From contig CAVPSA010000021.1 of the NCBI GenBank assembly GCA_963707905.1, forward strand, positions 62,001-126,000: DNA of 64,000 nucleotides, in the 5' to 3' direction. Of this stretch, positions 43,426-51,412 are shown piece after piece. The notes below the pieces were generated by a model. It saw nothing but the letters and a program-made list of their open reading frames with translations. It made no database searches and was not told where the DNA came from. Every line of letters begins with the position of its first letter. The first letter of the stretch is position 1. The position numbers and the translations under genes were made by a program. The DNA is from DASXKD01 sp963707905. Lineage in GTDB: Bacteria; Actinomycetota; Actinomycetes; Streptosporangiales; Streptosporangiaceae.

Positions 43426-44176
43426 CCAGCACCTCTTGATCGGAACGGACGTCGGCCATCGTTCCCTGCGAGATCACTCGCCCCTGGGCCATCACGACGA
43501 CGGGGTCGCACAGCCGCTCCACCACGGCCAGCTCGTGCTCGATCATCAGCATCGTGAGTCCCTCACCGACCAAGTCGGCCAGATGCTGCTCGATCCTCCT
43601 GGCCAGGGATGGGTTCACGCCGGCCATCGGCTCGTCGAGCAGCAGCAGCGCGGGATCGGCCATCAGCCCGCGCATCAGCTCCAGCAGGCGCTTCTGGCCG
43701 CCGCTGAGGTTCCCGGCGTACTCCTCCTCCTTGGCGGACATGTCGAAGCGGGCCAGCAGCTGCCGGGCGCGCTCCACCGTTGCCCGCTCCTGCGGCCGCC
43801 AGTACCGTTTGCCGAGTGCCGCCTGCCACAACGCCTCACCCCGCTGGTCTGGCGCCGCAACCAGCAGGTTCTCCAGCACAGTCAGCGCGGCGAACTCGCT
43901 GGATATCTGAAAGGTGCGGATGATGCCGCGCCGGGCCACCCGGTAGGACGGCAGCCCGGTAATGTCCTGCCCCTTATAGGAAACCGTCCCAGCACTCGGC
44001 TTGAGCGCGCCGGCGATGATGTTGAGGACGGTCGACTTGCCGGCACCGTTGGGCCCGATCAGGCCGGTGATCCGGCCGGGCGGGACAGTAAAGGACGCGC
44101 CGTTCACCGCGTGCACGCCGCCGAACTCGCGATGCAGGTCCCGAACGGCCAGTACCGGGCCGGCGGGCTCGCTCAT
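43406..44176 (-). CDS. livG: Branched-chain-type ABC transporter ATPase
   Basis: 256 residues from the ATG at 44176, which overlaps the livM stop. Walker A GPNGAGKST, GIIRTFQISSEFAALTVLEN, signature NLSGGQKRLLELMRGLM, Walker B LLLLDEPMAGVNP and the H-loop MIEHELAVVERL identify LivG. The open frame continues upstream in this register but only as antisense of livM. Confidence 0.92.
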   Translation of the reverse strand: MSEPAGPVLAVRDLHREFGGVHAVNGASFTVPPGRITGLIGPNGAGKSTVLNIIAGALKPSAGTVSYKGQDITGLPSYRVARRGIIRTFQISSEFAALTVLENLLVAAPDQRGEALWQAALGKRYWRPQERATVERARQLLARFDMSAKEEEYAGNLSGGQKRLLELMRGLMADPALLLLDEPMAGVNPSLARRIEQHLADLVGEGLTMLMIEHELAVVERLCDPVVVMAQGRVISQGTMADVRSDQEVLDAYLIG

Positions 44177-45171
44177 TCGCCGGTCCTCACGGACATCTCT
44201 TCCTTGACGGCCGCCGGGAAGCGCCGCCGCCGCTCGGGAATCACACCACGGGGCCAGAACCACAAGAAGATGAGGGCGAGCGCCCCGACGACGATCCACT
44301 GCAAGGCGTCGATGAGCCCCGGCGGCCCGAACTGCGGCAGGAACCGGGTGGCCTCGAGGAAGGCGACCGGCACGAGCAGCGCGCCGACCATGACGCCCAG
44401 GTTGTTGCCGGACCCGCCCACGATGACGGCGGTGAAGTACACGAACGTTTCCGGGTACAGCCAGGAACCCGGCGACCAGGCGGAGATGAACTCGACCAGG
44501 ACGGCGCCGCTGATGCCGGCGATCGCGCCGCCCAGGATGAACGCGAGCATGCGCAGCCCGGTGACGTTCTTGCCCAGCGCCGCGGCCGCCTGCTCGTTGT
44601 CGCGGACCGCGCGCAGCGCGCGCCCGAGCGGCGAGCTCGTCACGATGTGCACGAGCCAGTACACGCACACGCAGATCGCGGCCGTGATGCCCACGAACAG
44701 CCACTGGTAGCCGATGGGCGGGAGGTTGACCAGCGCGGCCAGCGGCTTGGGCACCAGGGCCAGCCCGTTCGGCCCGTTGACCAGGCCAACCTGGTTGATG
44801 GCCACGCTGGTCGCGATCAGCGACACCACGAGCATGACCATCGCCTCGTAGTCACTGCGCAGCCGCCGGACGGTCAAGCCGCCGACGAGCGCCGCGAGCA
44901 GGCCGCCGACCAGCCCGGCCGCCAGGATCGGCAGCGGGAAGGGCCAGTGGGCGCCGCCGAGGTACTGCTGGAACCCGCCCTGGCTGGCGGGCTTGGCGGG
45001 CCCGAGGGTGAGCACTGCCGCCGTGTAGGCGCCGGCTGCCTGGAAGACGATGAAGGCGAAGTTGACCAGCCCGGCCACGCCGAACTGCAGGTTGAGCCCC
45101 CAGACCGCGATCACGTCAACGCCGAGGTAGATCAGCACCGTCGAGATGTAGAACTGCCAGGCGACGCTCAC
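44173..45171 (-). CDS. livM: Branched-chain-type ABC transporter permease
   Basis: 332 residues from a GTG overlapping the livH stop (GTGA). Nine or ten hydrophobic segments; GLNLQFGVAGLVNFAFIVFQ and SPLGRALRAVRDNEQAAAAL are the LivM hallmarks, the latter being the EAA-like ATPase contact loop. A basic C-terminal tail follows the last helix. Confidence 0.92.
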   Translation of the reverse strand: MSVAWQFYISTVLIYLGVDVIAVWGLNLQFGVAGLVNFAFIVFQAAGAYTAAVLTLGPAKPASQGGFQQYLGGAHWPFPLPILAAGLVGGLLAALVGGLTVRRLRSDYEAMVMLVVSLIATSVAINQVGLVNGPNGLALVPKPLAALVNLPPIGYQWLFVGITAAICVCVYWLVHIVTSSPLGRALRAVRDNEQAAAALGKNVTGLRMLAFILGGAIAGISGAVLVEFISAWSPGSWLYPETFVYFTAVIVGGSGNNLGVMVGALLVPVAFLEATRFLPQFGPPGLIDALQWIVVGALALIFLWFWPRGVIPERRRRFPAAVKEEMSVRTGE

Positions 45172-46055
45172 GCCGCGACCTCCTTGCGGGTGGCGACCTC
45201 CGACAGAATGCCCTGCGGCCGGGCAAGGAGCACGATCACCAGGATCACGAAGGCGACGACATCCTTGTACTCGGGGTTGAAGATGGCCGCCGCCACCTCA
45301 CTGGCGATCCCGATGACCAGGGCGCCCAGCATGGCCCCGTAGGGCTGGCCGATCCCGCCGAGCACCGCGACGGCCACGATCGGGATCAGGAACTCCGAGC
45401 CGGTCGTTTCGGTGAACGCCGTCACGTTCATCACCAGGATGACGCCGGCCAGGCCGCACAGCGTGCCCGAGATGGCCCAGGCAAGGTCGATGACCCGGTC
45501 GGTGGCGATCCCGCAGTTGCGGGCGAGATCGGGGTCGGCGGCGGTGGCGCGCATCGCCTTGCCCAGCTTGGTGTAGCGGAGCAGCAGGTGGATGAGGAGC
45601 ATCGCGACGACCGCGATGCCGATGATGGCGAGCTGGACGGTGGTGAACACCATTCCGGCGATGTGAACTGACGAAGGCCGGGGCATCTGCAGGCTGAAGA
45701 AGTTAGCGCCGAAGATGGCGAGCAGGCCATTCTGCAGGATGAGGCTGACCGCGATGGTCACGATGATCATGCCGAACAGCCGTGTCCCGCGCCGCACGAA
45801 CGGGGTGTATAGGCACCGGTTCAGCAGCACGGAGAAGACGGACCCGAACGCCGCGCCCGCCACCAGTGCCAGCCACACGCTGAAGCCGGCGCTGGTGACG
45901 AGGTAGGCGATGAACGCGGCGGCGGTCATGATGTCGCCGTAGGCGAGGTTGAGGATGTTGGTCACCCCGAACTGAAGGGTGAATCCGACGCCGGCCACCG
46001 CCAGGATGGAGGCGGTGACGATGCCGAACCCGATCGCCGGCACCAGCGTGTTCAC
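45168..46055 (-). CDS. livH: Branched-chain-type ABC transporter permease
   Basis: 295 residues from a GTG. Eight or nine helices; LQFGVTNILNLAYGDIMTAA at the N-terminus and RYTKLGKAMRATAADPDLAR as the cytoplasmic coupling loop are typical of LivH. It forms the channel with LivM. Confidence 0.92.
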   Translation of the reverse strand: MNTLVPAIGFGIVTASILAVAGVGFTLQFGVTNILNLAYGDIMTAAAFIAYLVTSAGFSVWLALVAGAAFGSVFSVLLNRCLYTPFVRRGTRLFGMIIVTIAVSLILQNGLLAIFGANFFSLQMPRPSSVHIAGMVFTTVQLAIIGIAVVAMLLIHLLLRYTKLGKAMRATAADPDLARNCGIATDRVIDLAWAISGTLCGLAGVILVMNVTAFTETTGSEFLIPIVAVAVLGGIGQPYGAMLGALVIGIASEVAAAIFNPEYKDVVAFVILVIVLLARPQGILSEVATRKEVAA

Positions 46056-46103
46056 GGCCGCCGTCCCGTCCGTTCCTGACTGCCCTCGGCCCTCATCCCC
46101 CGG

Positions 46104-47375
46104 TCACCGGCTGATCGCCGCGATCTGCGCCGCCGAAACCGAGCCGACCAGCACGAGCTTCCCATTCACGTATCTGGCGGCCTCGAACGCCCCGGTCGAG
46201 TTGTGCCAGCGGTTGAACACGACCGGCCCGCCCGCGCCGACGTACTGGATCTGCTTGCCCGCCGCCAGCGCGGACTTGCCGGCGGCGTAACTCGTCACGA
46301 CCGTCTTGCCGGGCCCTGGCTCGGTGACCTTCATGACGTCGGAGTTGAACACCGCCGGCTTGGTGCTCTTGGCCGCGAGCATCGCCAGGGCCATAACGTT
46401 GACGCCGTCGTAGTAGGTCATCGAGTACGGGTCGCTGCTCCACTGGCCCGGCTTGGGCACCTGTGATCCCGACGCCAGCAGCGCCTTGTTGTAGGTCTGC
46501 CAGGCCGGCCCGCTCGGTGGCGCGTATGGTTGCATCCCCTCGAAATACCTGGCCATGGGCCCCGCGCCGATCGCGCCGTTGACGGCCTTCAGCCACGGCG
46601 CCTGAAGGGTCACCTCGGTCCCGATCACCGGCAGCAGCCCGTGCAGCTGCTGCAGCTCGGACAAGAAGGTCGCCCCGGTCTGCGGGTCCACCTCGGTGAA
46701 GATCACCTGCGGGTGGGCGGCGAGGATGCTCTCGACCTCGCTGCGATAGGAGCTTTGGTCGAGCGCGAAGGGCTTGTTGTAGACGATGGTCCCGCCGAGC
46801 TGGGTGAAGGCACGGACCAGCGTCGGCACGTCCGACTGGGCGCCCGCGTCGTTGCCGAACACCGCGGCCCCGCGTGTGTAGCCAGCCTTGTGCGCCCAGA
46901 GCGCCATCGCGTAGCCCTTGACGTCGTCGGCGGGCGTGATCCGCCAGAAGTAGGCACTGGTGGTGTGGTCAAAGGCGGCCTGGCCGGTGTCGACGAACAT
47001 CGGCACATGGCCGGTGTTCAGCAGCGGGACGGTGGCCAGCGCCTCATCGGAGCTAGGCCCGAGCACGCCGGCCAGCGATGTCTCCGTCGCCATCATCTTC
47101 TGGGCGGCCGGCACGGCGTCGGCCGGATCGCCCCGGGTGTCCTCCTGGACGCAGCTCATGTGATGGCCGAGTACCCCGCCGTCGGCGTTGATCAGCCGGA
47201 TGGCGGGAATGCAGCCACCGACCATCTCCGGCCCAAATGCCGCGTCCGGCCCAGTGAACGGGTTGAACTCCCCCACCGCCAGCGTTGACGCCGAACTGCT
47301 GCCGCCCGAGGAACCGCAGGCGGCGACGGACAGGAGCGCGAGCGCCGCTCCCAGTGCTGTCAGGGCGAGTTTCAT
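46104..47375 (-). CDS. Branched-chain/amide-type ABC substrate-binding lipoprotein
   Basis: 423 residues, ATG with GGAGG six bases upstream. The signal ends in a lipobox VAACGSS, so the mature protein is a membrane-anchored lipoprotein. Two periplasmic-binding lobes follow (NPFTGPDAAFGPEMVGG, VLGPSSDEALATVPLLN, YFWRITPADDVKGYAMALWA). This is the LivK/Type I family that includes amide- and urea-binding proteins. It is the specificity component of the importer. Confidence 0.9.
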   Translation of the reverse strand: MKLALTALGAALALLSVAACGSSGGSSSASTLAVGEFNPFTGPDAAFGPEMVGGCIPAIRLINADGGVLGHHMSCVQEDTRGDPADAVPAAQKMMATETSLAGVLGPSSDEALATVPLLNTGHVPMFVDTGQAAFDHTTSAYFWRITPADDVKGYAMALWAHKAGYTRGAAVFGNDAGAQSDVPTLVRAFTQLGGTIVYNKPFALDQSSYRSEVESILAAHPQVIFTEVDPQTGATFLSELQQLHGLLPVIGTEVTLQAPWLKAVNGAIGAGPMARYFEGMQPYAPPSGPAWQTYNKALLASGSQVPKPGQWSSDPYSMTYYDGVNVMALAMLAAKSTKPAVFNSDVMKVTEPGPGKTVVTSYAAGKSALAAGKQIQYVGAGGPVVFNRWHNSTGAFEAARYVNGKLVLVGSVSAAQIAAISR

Positions 47376-47426
47376 AACGCACCTCCAGATGATGAGCCGC
47401 CAGCATCGCAGCGCGCGTCAGGGTTG

Positions 47427-47561
47427 TCAGGCGCCCCGGCGAAGCAGCAGGTGACGGCCGCGCTCATCCCCCATGACAGACAGGAACCCGTCGGCCTCGA
47501 CCCCATCGGGGTAGTGGCTGATGGGCTCCGCCAGCTGTCCGGCCAGCCGGATCCGCCTCAT
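47427..47561 (-). pseudogene. 5' fragment of a RidA-like gene
   Basis: The ATG at 47561 overlaps the stop of the DUF1989 gene (ATGA). It reads MRRIRLAGQLAEPISHYPDG then VEADGFLSVMGDERG before a stop. SHYPDGVEADGF aligns with SHYTDAVRFGDL of the complete RidA gene at 48391. Only the first third remains, so an ancestral DUF1989-RidA overlap is implied. Confidence 0.55.
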
Positions 47562-48244
47562 GACGGATCTCGCGACGGGCCGAGGATGCGGATCATGAGC
47601 GGGCTCGGATGGAAGCCGTTGCACGGATTGAGGTCCTGCGGGCAGGCGGAGACCGACACGATCGAGTCCATCAGCGTCCGGAGCACCATCTTGTCCCCGG
47701 CCTTCCCGGTGGGGATCTCGTTGCCGAACGTCCGGTCCGGGTGAATGGGGGCGTTCTGGAAGAAGTTGAACGGATCGGGGATCTGCCATTCCGCGATCCC
47801 CCATGGCTCCAGCGCCTCGGTGAAGTTCGTCCGGCAGCTGCGGTGGCCCTCGACCCCGTAGTCGAGCCGGTACCGCCGGTCGTCGCACATCGAGGTGATG
47901 ATGTCGTTCCGGCCCACGTCATCGCGGATGATCTCGAACATCGGGTGCCGCCAGTTGCTGTCCAGGCGGTCCCCCACCACCGCCGTCAGCCGCAGCAGCG
48001 CCGACCGGGTGTGCGTGGTGGACAGCCACTCGGTCCGGTTGCGCTCCGCGAAGGCAACCAAGTCTGCGACCTGCTGCCCCTGCACGTCGACGATCTCCAC
48101 CAACTGGCCCGCCCGGGCGACAAAGGCCGCGCCGTGCCCGCCGGGAATGAGGATCTCCCGCAGCAGATCCGGCCCCGGCGCTTCAGCCGCTGGCCCCGCC
48201 GCGCCGTCCGCCGGCCCAGCCCCCACAGAGGCTTCATCACTCAT
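47558..48244 (-). CDS. DUF1989 (urea-carboxylase-associated) family protein
   Basis: 228 residues with all conserved metal-type positions: ITSMCDDRRYRLDYGVEGHR, SCRTNF, VSACPQDLNPCNGF. The family includes the two subunits of carboxyguanidine deiminase, known from guanidine degradation, where they occur as a pair beside a carboxylase. Here there is a single gene and no carboxylase. It is the first gene of the minus-strand cassette; its start lies 7 bases from a candidate operator, with no clear ribosome binding site. The exact substrate is not predictable. Confidence 0.88.
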   Translation of the reverse strand: MSDEASVGAGPADGAAGPAAEAPGPDLLREILIPGGHGAAFVARAGQLVEIVDVQGQQVADLVAFAERNRTEWLSTTHTRSALLRLTAVVGDRLDSNWRHPMFEIIRDDVGRNDIITSMCDDRRYRLDYGVEGHRSCRTNFTEALEPWGIAEWQIPDPFNFFQNAPIHPDRTFGNEIPTGKAGDKMVLRTLMDSIVSVSACPQDLNPCNGFHPSPLMIRILGPSRDPS

Positions 48245-48250
48245 GACGAG

Positions 48251-48271
48251 GATTGTGCGTCATATACAATC
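48251..48271. promoter_or_regulatory. Inverted repeat GATTGT-N9-ACAATC, candidate GntR operator
   Basis: Lies in the 146-bp gap between the divergent DUF1989 and RidA genes, 7 bases from the DUF1989 start. The symmetry and AT-rich core fit a regulator site for the cassette. Confidence 0.5.
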
Positions 48272-48390
48272 CGGGGTCAAGATACTCCGCTCGATGCACG
48301 GGAGAACACCCCGCCCGGCGGGGCCGGGCCGCGCGAATGTCCAGTCTGGAAGAGGCCTGATGCGTATCGGGACAACGCGAAAGGAATAAA

Positions 48391-48834
48391 ATGCCAGGCA
48401 TCATTCGCGAGGAAATGCGTGTCCCAGGTCTTCCGCCCCCGCTCAGCCACTACACAGATGCAGTCCGGTTCGGCGACCTCCTGTTCATATCGGGCTGCGC
48501 GCCTCTGGATGAGGCCGGCCGCCTGGTAGGCGAGGGGGATGTGGCCATCCAGGCCCGGCAGGTTCTGAACCATCTTGGGACGGTCCTGCGCCATGCCGGC
48601 GCTGATTTCGCCGCCGTACTCAAGGTCACCGTCTACTTGCTCAATGTCGACGACCGGGTGGCCGTGAACGAGGTGCGCAAGGAGTTCTTCGGGGAATCCC
48701 GTCCGGCCAGCACGCTCATAGCGGTGCGGCAGCTGGCGGTGCCCGGCATGCTGGTGGAGATCGATGCTGTGGCAGGTATCAGTCGCCGACCGGACCTAGC
48801 TGGTGATGCGCCGGCGATCGAGCCGCCGCCATAG
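48391..48834 (+). CDS. RidA family (YjgF/YER057c/UK114) protein
   Basis: 147 residues, ATG after AAAGGA. LSHYTDAVRFGDLLFISGCA, VLNHLGTVLRHAGADFAAVL, LIAVRQLAVPGMLVEIDAVA are the family core; the Arg equivalent needed for imine hydrolysis is in the RPASTLIAV segment (R before PAST). RidA-like proteins deaminate reactive enamines or aid ureide pathways such as Rut. It is divergently transcribed from the DUF1989/ABC/amidase cassette. Confidence 0.88.
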   Translation: MPGIIREEMRVPGLPPPLSHYTDAVRFGDLLFISGCAPLDEAGRLVGEGDVAIQARQVLNHLGTVLRHAGADFAAVLKVTVYLLNVDDRVAVNEVRKEFFGESRPASTLIAVRQLAVPGMLVEIDAVAGISRRPDLAGDAPAIEPPP

Positions 48835-48935
48835 GCTGCGGCCAGCAGCGCGGCGGCGGCGACCGTGGCAGCCCGCAGGCCCGCCCGCAATCTGGCGTTC
48901 CGATGCTGCGGGGCGTCATCGTTCTTTCTTGTCAT
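48830..48935 (-). pseudogene. Truncated N-terminus of a secreted protein
   Basis: MTRKNDDAPQHRNARLRAGL followed by RAATVAAAALLAAAYGGGSI is a signal-peptide-like start that runs into the antisense of the RidA 3' end, so only the first 35 codons remain. Confidence 0.45.
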
Positions 48936-49051
48936 CCCGAGACCAGCCTCACAATAGCCACAGCACTACTATGAGCCGCCCCGGCGCTCAGTACCGCACG
49001 CCGGATACGTCTACGGACGGAACGCCGGGGCACGGGACCAAGCACATCCCG

Positions 49052-49101
49052 GAGGGTTCGATCCCTTCGTCCGCTCTGACCGTTCCAGCCCAGGTCAAGG
49101 G
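49052..49101 (+). repeat. Detached 3' fragment of tRNA-Gly plus downstream sequence
   Basis: Matches 33616-33666 from the T-stem through the tRNA end and 26 bases beyond, with one missing T in the T-loop and two substitutions. The 5' part of the tRNA is absent. It ends one base before the stop codon of the next gene. Confidence 0.75.
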
Positions 49102-49102
49102 C

Positions 49103-49405
49103 TCAGGTTCGGGGAGCCGCGGAACGGGCGATAGCAAGATCCCAGGCGGCGTGCGAGAACTGCGCCGCCGCCAGCACCAGCCAGAACGCTGTCCACCCGT
49201 ACGCCGCCCAGTCGCTGCCACCGAGCAAGAACGTAACGGCGCCCAGGCCGACCAAGACGACAGCGGAGGTGATGCGTACGGCTCCAAAGCGACGGAGGTG
49301 GCGGTACTCCAGTGGCGAGATCAGGCGCTGCATTCCGGATCGCGGGGGAGATGCCCACCATCCGCGGAGGCCTTTCGGGGCGATGTTGCCATACGGTGCA
49401 TGCAT
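49103..49405 (-). CDS. Small membrane protein
   Basis: 100 residues from the ATG at 49405 with AGGAGG seven bases upstream. Two helices: RITSAVVLVGLGAVTFLLGG and YGWTAFWLVLAAAQFSHAAW. Similar short proteins are frequent in actinomycetes; no role is known. Its stop abuts the tRNA-Gly repeat, so the 3' end may have been trimmed or created by the recombination. Confidence 0.7.
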   Translation of the reverse strand: MHAPYGNIAPKGLRGWWASPPRSGMQRLISPLEYRHLRRFGAVRITSAVVLVGLGAVTFLLGGSDWAAYGWTAFWLVLAAAQFSHAAWDLAIARSAAPRT

Positions 49406-49771
49406 CGGGATGCCTCCTGTCGCCTGTGGTACCGGCCACCCGGTCAGCTATAAAAAATGATATCACTTTGATAGATGAATTCCAAGAGGGCCGGACGGCT
49501 ACAGCCGCTTCTTCCGGCCTGTTCGCAGGCGGCTGCCGACCGCTGAGTCGCCGGCAACAGGCGAGCTAGAGTTCGGCGGCTGGATCTGGCTGAGGGTCTC
49601 ACCTGGGTGGCGAGACCGTCCCGCCGCGGGTGCGGCCGTGGCCCCTATGGCAGAGTTGGCCGTGCCAGTACGGCAGAGAACCACCTAACCGGCCATGCGC
49701 CACGAGCCATCGACGTGGCGGTGATGGCCGTCATGCCCGGCAAGCCCGGGCCGGCCCGGGCGGGAGCGACA
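49406..49771. other. Intergenic region
   Basis: No convincing gene. AT-rich for about 40 bases around 49450-49490, a possible promoter zone for the divergent small genes. Confidence 0.4.
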
Positions 49772-49984
49772 ATGACCGAGCACACCACCGCAGGCAAGAT
49801 GTCCCTCGCCGAACTCGCCGACGGGCACAAATGCCAGCCGTCCGCCATCCTGCGCCTCACGGCCGAGCACAGCCCCGGTGGTGCCTATCCAGCCAACGTC
49901 GCCGCCTATATCAACGGAGTATTTCGCGGCACCATCGCCGCCACCGATCACATGCCCGCAGGGCTGCATCTGTACCTGCCATGA
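49772..49984 (+). CDS. Small conserved protein, LysM/phage-tail-like C-terminus
   Basis: 70 residues from the ATG at 49772 with CGGGAGCG upstream. MSLAELADGHKCQPSAILRL, TAEHSPGGAYPANVAAYING and a closing AGLHLYLP resemble small actinobacterial proteins whose fold recalls LysM-like modules. The frame further upstream is not protein-like. The function is unknown. Confidence 0.6.
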   Translation: MTEHTTAGKMSLAELADGHKCQPSAILRLTAEHSPGGAYPANVAAYINGVFRGTIAATDHMPAGLHLYLP

Positions 49985-50090
49985 GGGCCGGCTGACACCC
50001 CCGGGCAGCTGACCGGCGGCTGGGCGCTCGTCACGGCGGCGCCTGCGCGGCCCGCCGAATAACCGGGGCGGCGCGGGGTAGCTGGCAGCC

Positions 50091-50267
50091 GTGGCTAGAG
50101 CGAGAACGGTAGCGGGGTATGCAATCCCCGGCATCATCGTGTTCTTCTTCTGGGTGGTCGTGGTAATCCTGGCCATCATCCTGCTTGCGTTCATCGTGCA
50201 CTGGGCCGGCGGCGGAGTACTCAACCTCAGGCTCGGGCACTTCGACCTGAACGTCGGCTTCACCTAA
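50091..50267 (+). CDS. 58-residue single-pass membrane protein
   Basis: From a GTG at 50091: an Arg-rich start (VARARTVAGYAIPGIIVFFF), one strong helix through VVVVILAIILLAFIVHW, and a C-terminal soluble tail GGGVLNLRLGHFDLNVGFT. The left breakpoint of the tandem duplication (50177) lies inside this gene, so copy B at 54.43 kb has only its 3' half. Confidence 0.6.
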   Translation: MARARTVAGYAIPGIIVFFFWVVVVILAIILLAFIVHWAGGGVLNLRLGHFDLNVGFT

Positions 50268-50379
50268 TCCGGTCCGCCGTTGCCGCGCCCGTCACACTGG
50301 TGACGGGCGCGGCTCAACCAGCGGCTCCCGGCGGCGCACAGTACGAGGCGGCACCTGGCGCGGCAGGCCAGCTTTGGCG

Positions 50380-50712
50380 TCAGCGCCCGTTATGCGCGGC
50401 GCGGTACTGCTCCGCCACGCTGGCCGGGATGCGCCCGCGCGCACTGACCACGATCCCCTGGCCTTTCGCCCAGGCCCGGACGTCACCAGAGTGCTGCCGG
50501 CCGGCCCCGGCACGCTCCGGCCGGCGCGGCTGCGACCGCCCGGCCCGGCGGGCATGCTCTAGGTAGGGCGCAAGTTGCCTGCGGAACGCATCAGCGTTGC
50601 TGGTCCTCAGGTCGATCTCATAATCCGCGCCATCGACGGCGAACCGGACGGTCTCATCGGCCGGGCCGCCGTCGAGGTCGTCTTCCAGTGCGACGGTTAC
50701 CTTCTGGGCCAT
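50380..50712 (-). CDS. lsr2: Lsr2 nucleoid-associated protein, copy A
   Basis: 110 residues, ATG with GGGAGG six bases upstream. MAQKVTVALEDDLDGGPADE then DYEIDLRTSNADAFRRQLAP is the dimerisation domain; AWAKGQGIVVSARGRIPASV carries the RGR motif that enters the minor groove of AT-rich DNA. Lsr2 silences horizontally acquired genes in actinobacteria, apt beside an island-rich region. Copy B differs by one residue in the linker (Arg here, Leu there). Confidence 0.93.
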   Translation of the reverse strand: MAQKVTVALEDDLDGGPADETVRFAVDGADYEIDLRTSNADAFRRQLAPYLEHARRAGRSQPRRPERAGAGRQHSGDVRAWAKGQGIVVSARGRIPASVAEQYRAAHNGR

Positions 50713-50845
50713 CCCGGCCTCCCGTGCTGCGACAGTGCCTGCACCGTACCCAAGGCCAGCGTCCGCGGCCCAGCCGCAACGCCGCAGATCAGGCATAAAC
50801 CTCAGGGAAGGCAAATGCCCCCCGGCCAGACCAGTATCCCAAGGG

Positions 50846-51334
50846 TCAGCCGGCGGCCAGGTCGCGCTGATACCAGGTGCCTGGCCGGCCGCCGGGCTCG
50901 GCCGGGCCGACTGGCACGAACCCGGCTTTGGCCAGCACCTTCTGGGACGCGACGTTGTCATGCGTGGTCGCTGCTCGGAGCGTGCGCAGCCCGTACTGCG
51001 CGGCCGCCAGCCGGCACAGTTCCCGGACGGCCGCGGTCGCCACGCCGCGGCCCGCGACTCGCTGCGCGACCCGGTACCCGAGCACGGCCGTGCCGTCCTC
51101 AAGATCGAACAGGTTGAACCGGCCGAGCACCGTGCCATCCTCGCTGACGAGCACATGGAAGACGCAGGTGCCAGCTTCCTGCTCGGCCAGCAGGGCGTTG
51201 TGCCGCTCGGTGAACTGGTCGAAGAACTCATCGCCGCGGTCGGAGATGAAGGTGGCGAAGTAGGCGCGGTTCGCCAGTTCGAAGGCCAGGACCGCCGGGG
51301 CGTGGTCGGCACGCAGGCGCTGCAGCTCGGGCAC
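50846..51334 (-). CDS. GNAT acetyltransferase (RimJ-like), copy A
   Basis: 162 residues: FELANRAYFATFISDRGDEF, LGRFNLFDLEDGTAVLGYRV, then the acetyl-CoA loop AQRVAGRGVATAAVRELCRL and ASQKVLAKAGFVPVGPAEPG. This resembles ribosomal-protein N-acetyltransferases. The protein is identical in copy B. It is in the same direction as, and upstream of, lsr2. Confidence 0.88.
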   Translation of the reverse strand: MPELQRLRADHAPAVLAFELANRAYFATFISDRGDEFFDQFTERHNALLAEQEAGTCVFHVLVSEDGTVLGRFNLFDLEDGTAVLGYRVAQRVAGRGVATAAVRELCRLAAAQYGLRTLRAATTHDNVASQKVLAKAGFVPVGPAEPGGRPGTWYQRDLAAG

Positions 51335-51412
51335 CGTCCGACCTTACTCAGCTGGTGCACCGCGGACCACCTGGTTTCCCGGCGGCCAACGGTGATGGGC
51401 ACGGACCTTCGG

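Larger units (their letters stand above)
33616..49101. mobile_element. Putative 15.4-kb island bounded by tRNA-Gly 3' repeats
   Basis: The T-arm, 3' end and 26 downstream bases of tRNA-Gly (33616-33666) recur at 49052-49101 in the same orientation with one gap and two mismatches. The enclosed DNA carries regulators, many truncated genes and a catabolic cassette. No integrase is recognised, so the mobile origin rests on the flanking repeats and the content. Confidence 0.45.

Noticed and set aside
33640..49052. Integrase gene for the tRNA-Gly-flanked block
   Set aside because: No tyrosine or serine recombinase could be recognised in this interval, so none is reported.
50380..51402. 340-codon frame containing Lsr2 at its end, repeated at 54634-55656
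   Set aside because: Only the last 110 codons are Lsr2; upstream is antisense-type Ser/Thr/Arg sequence and the ribosome binding site supports the internal ATG.
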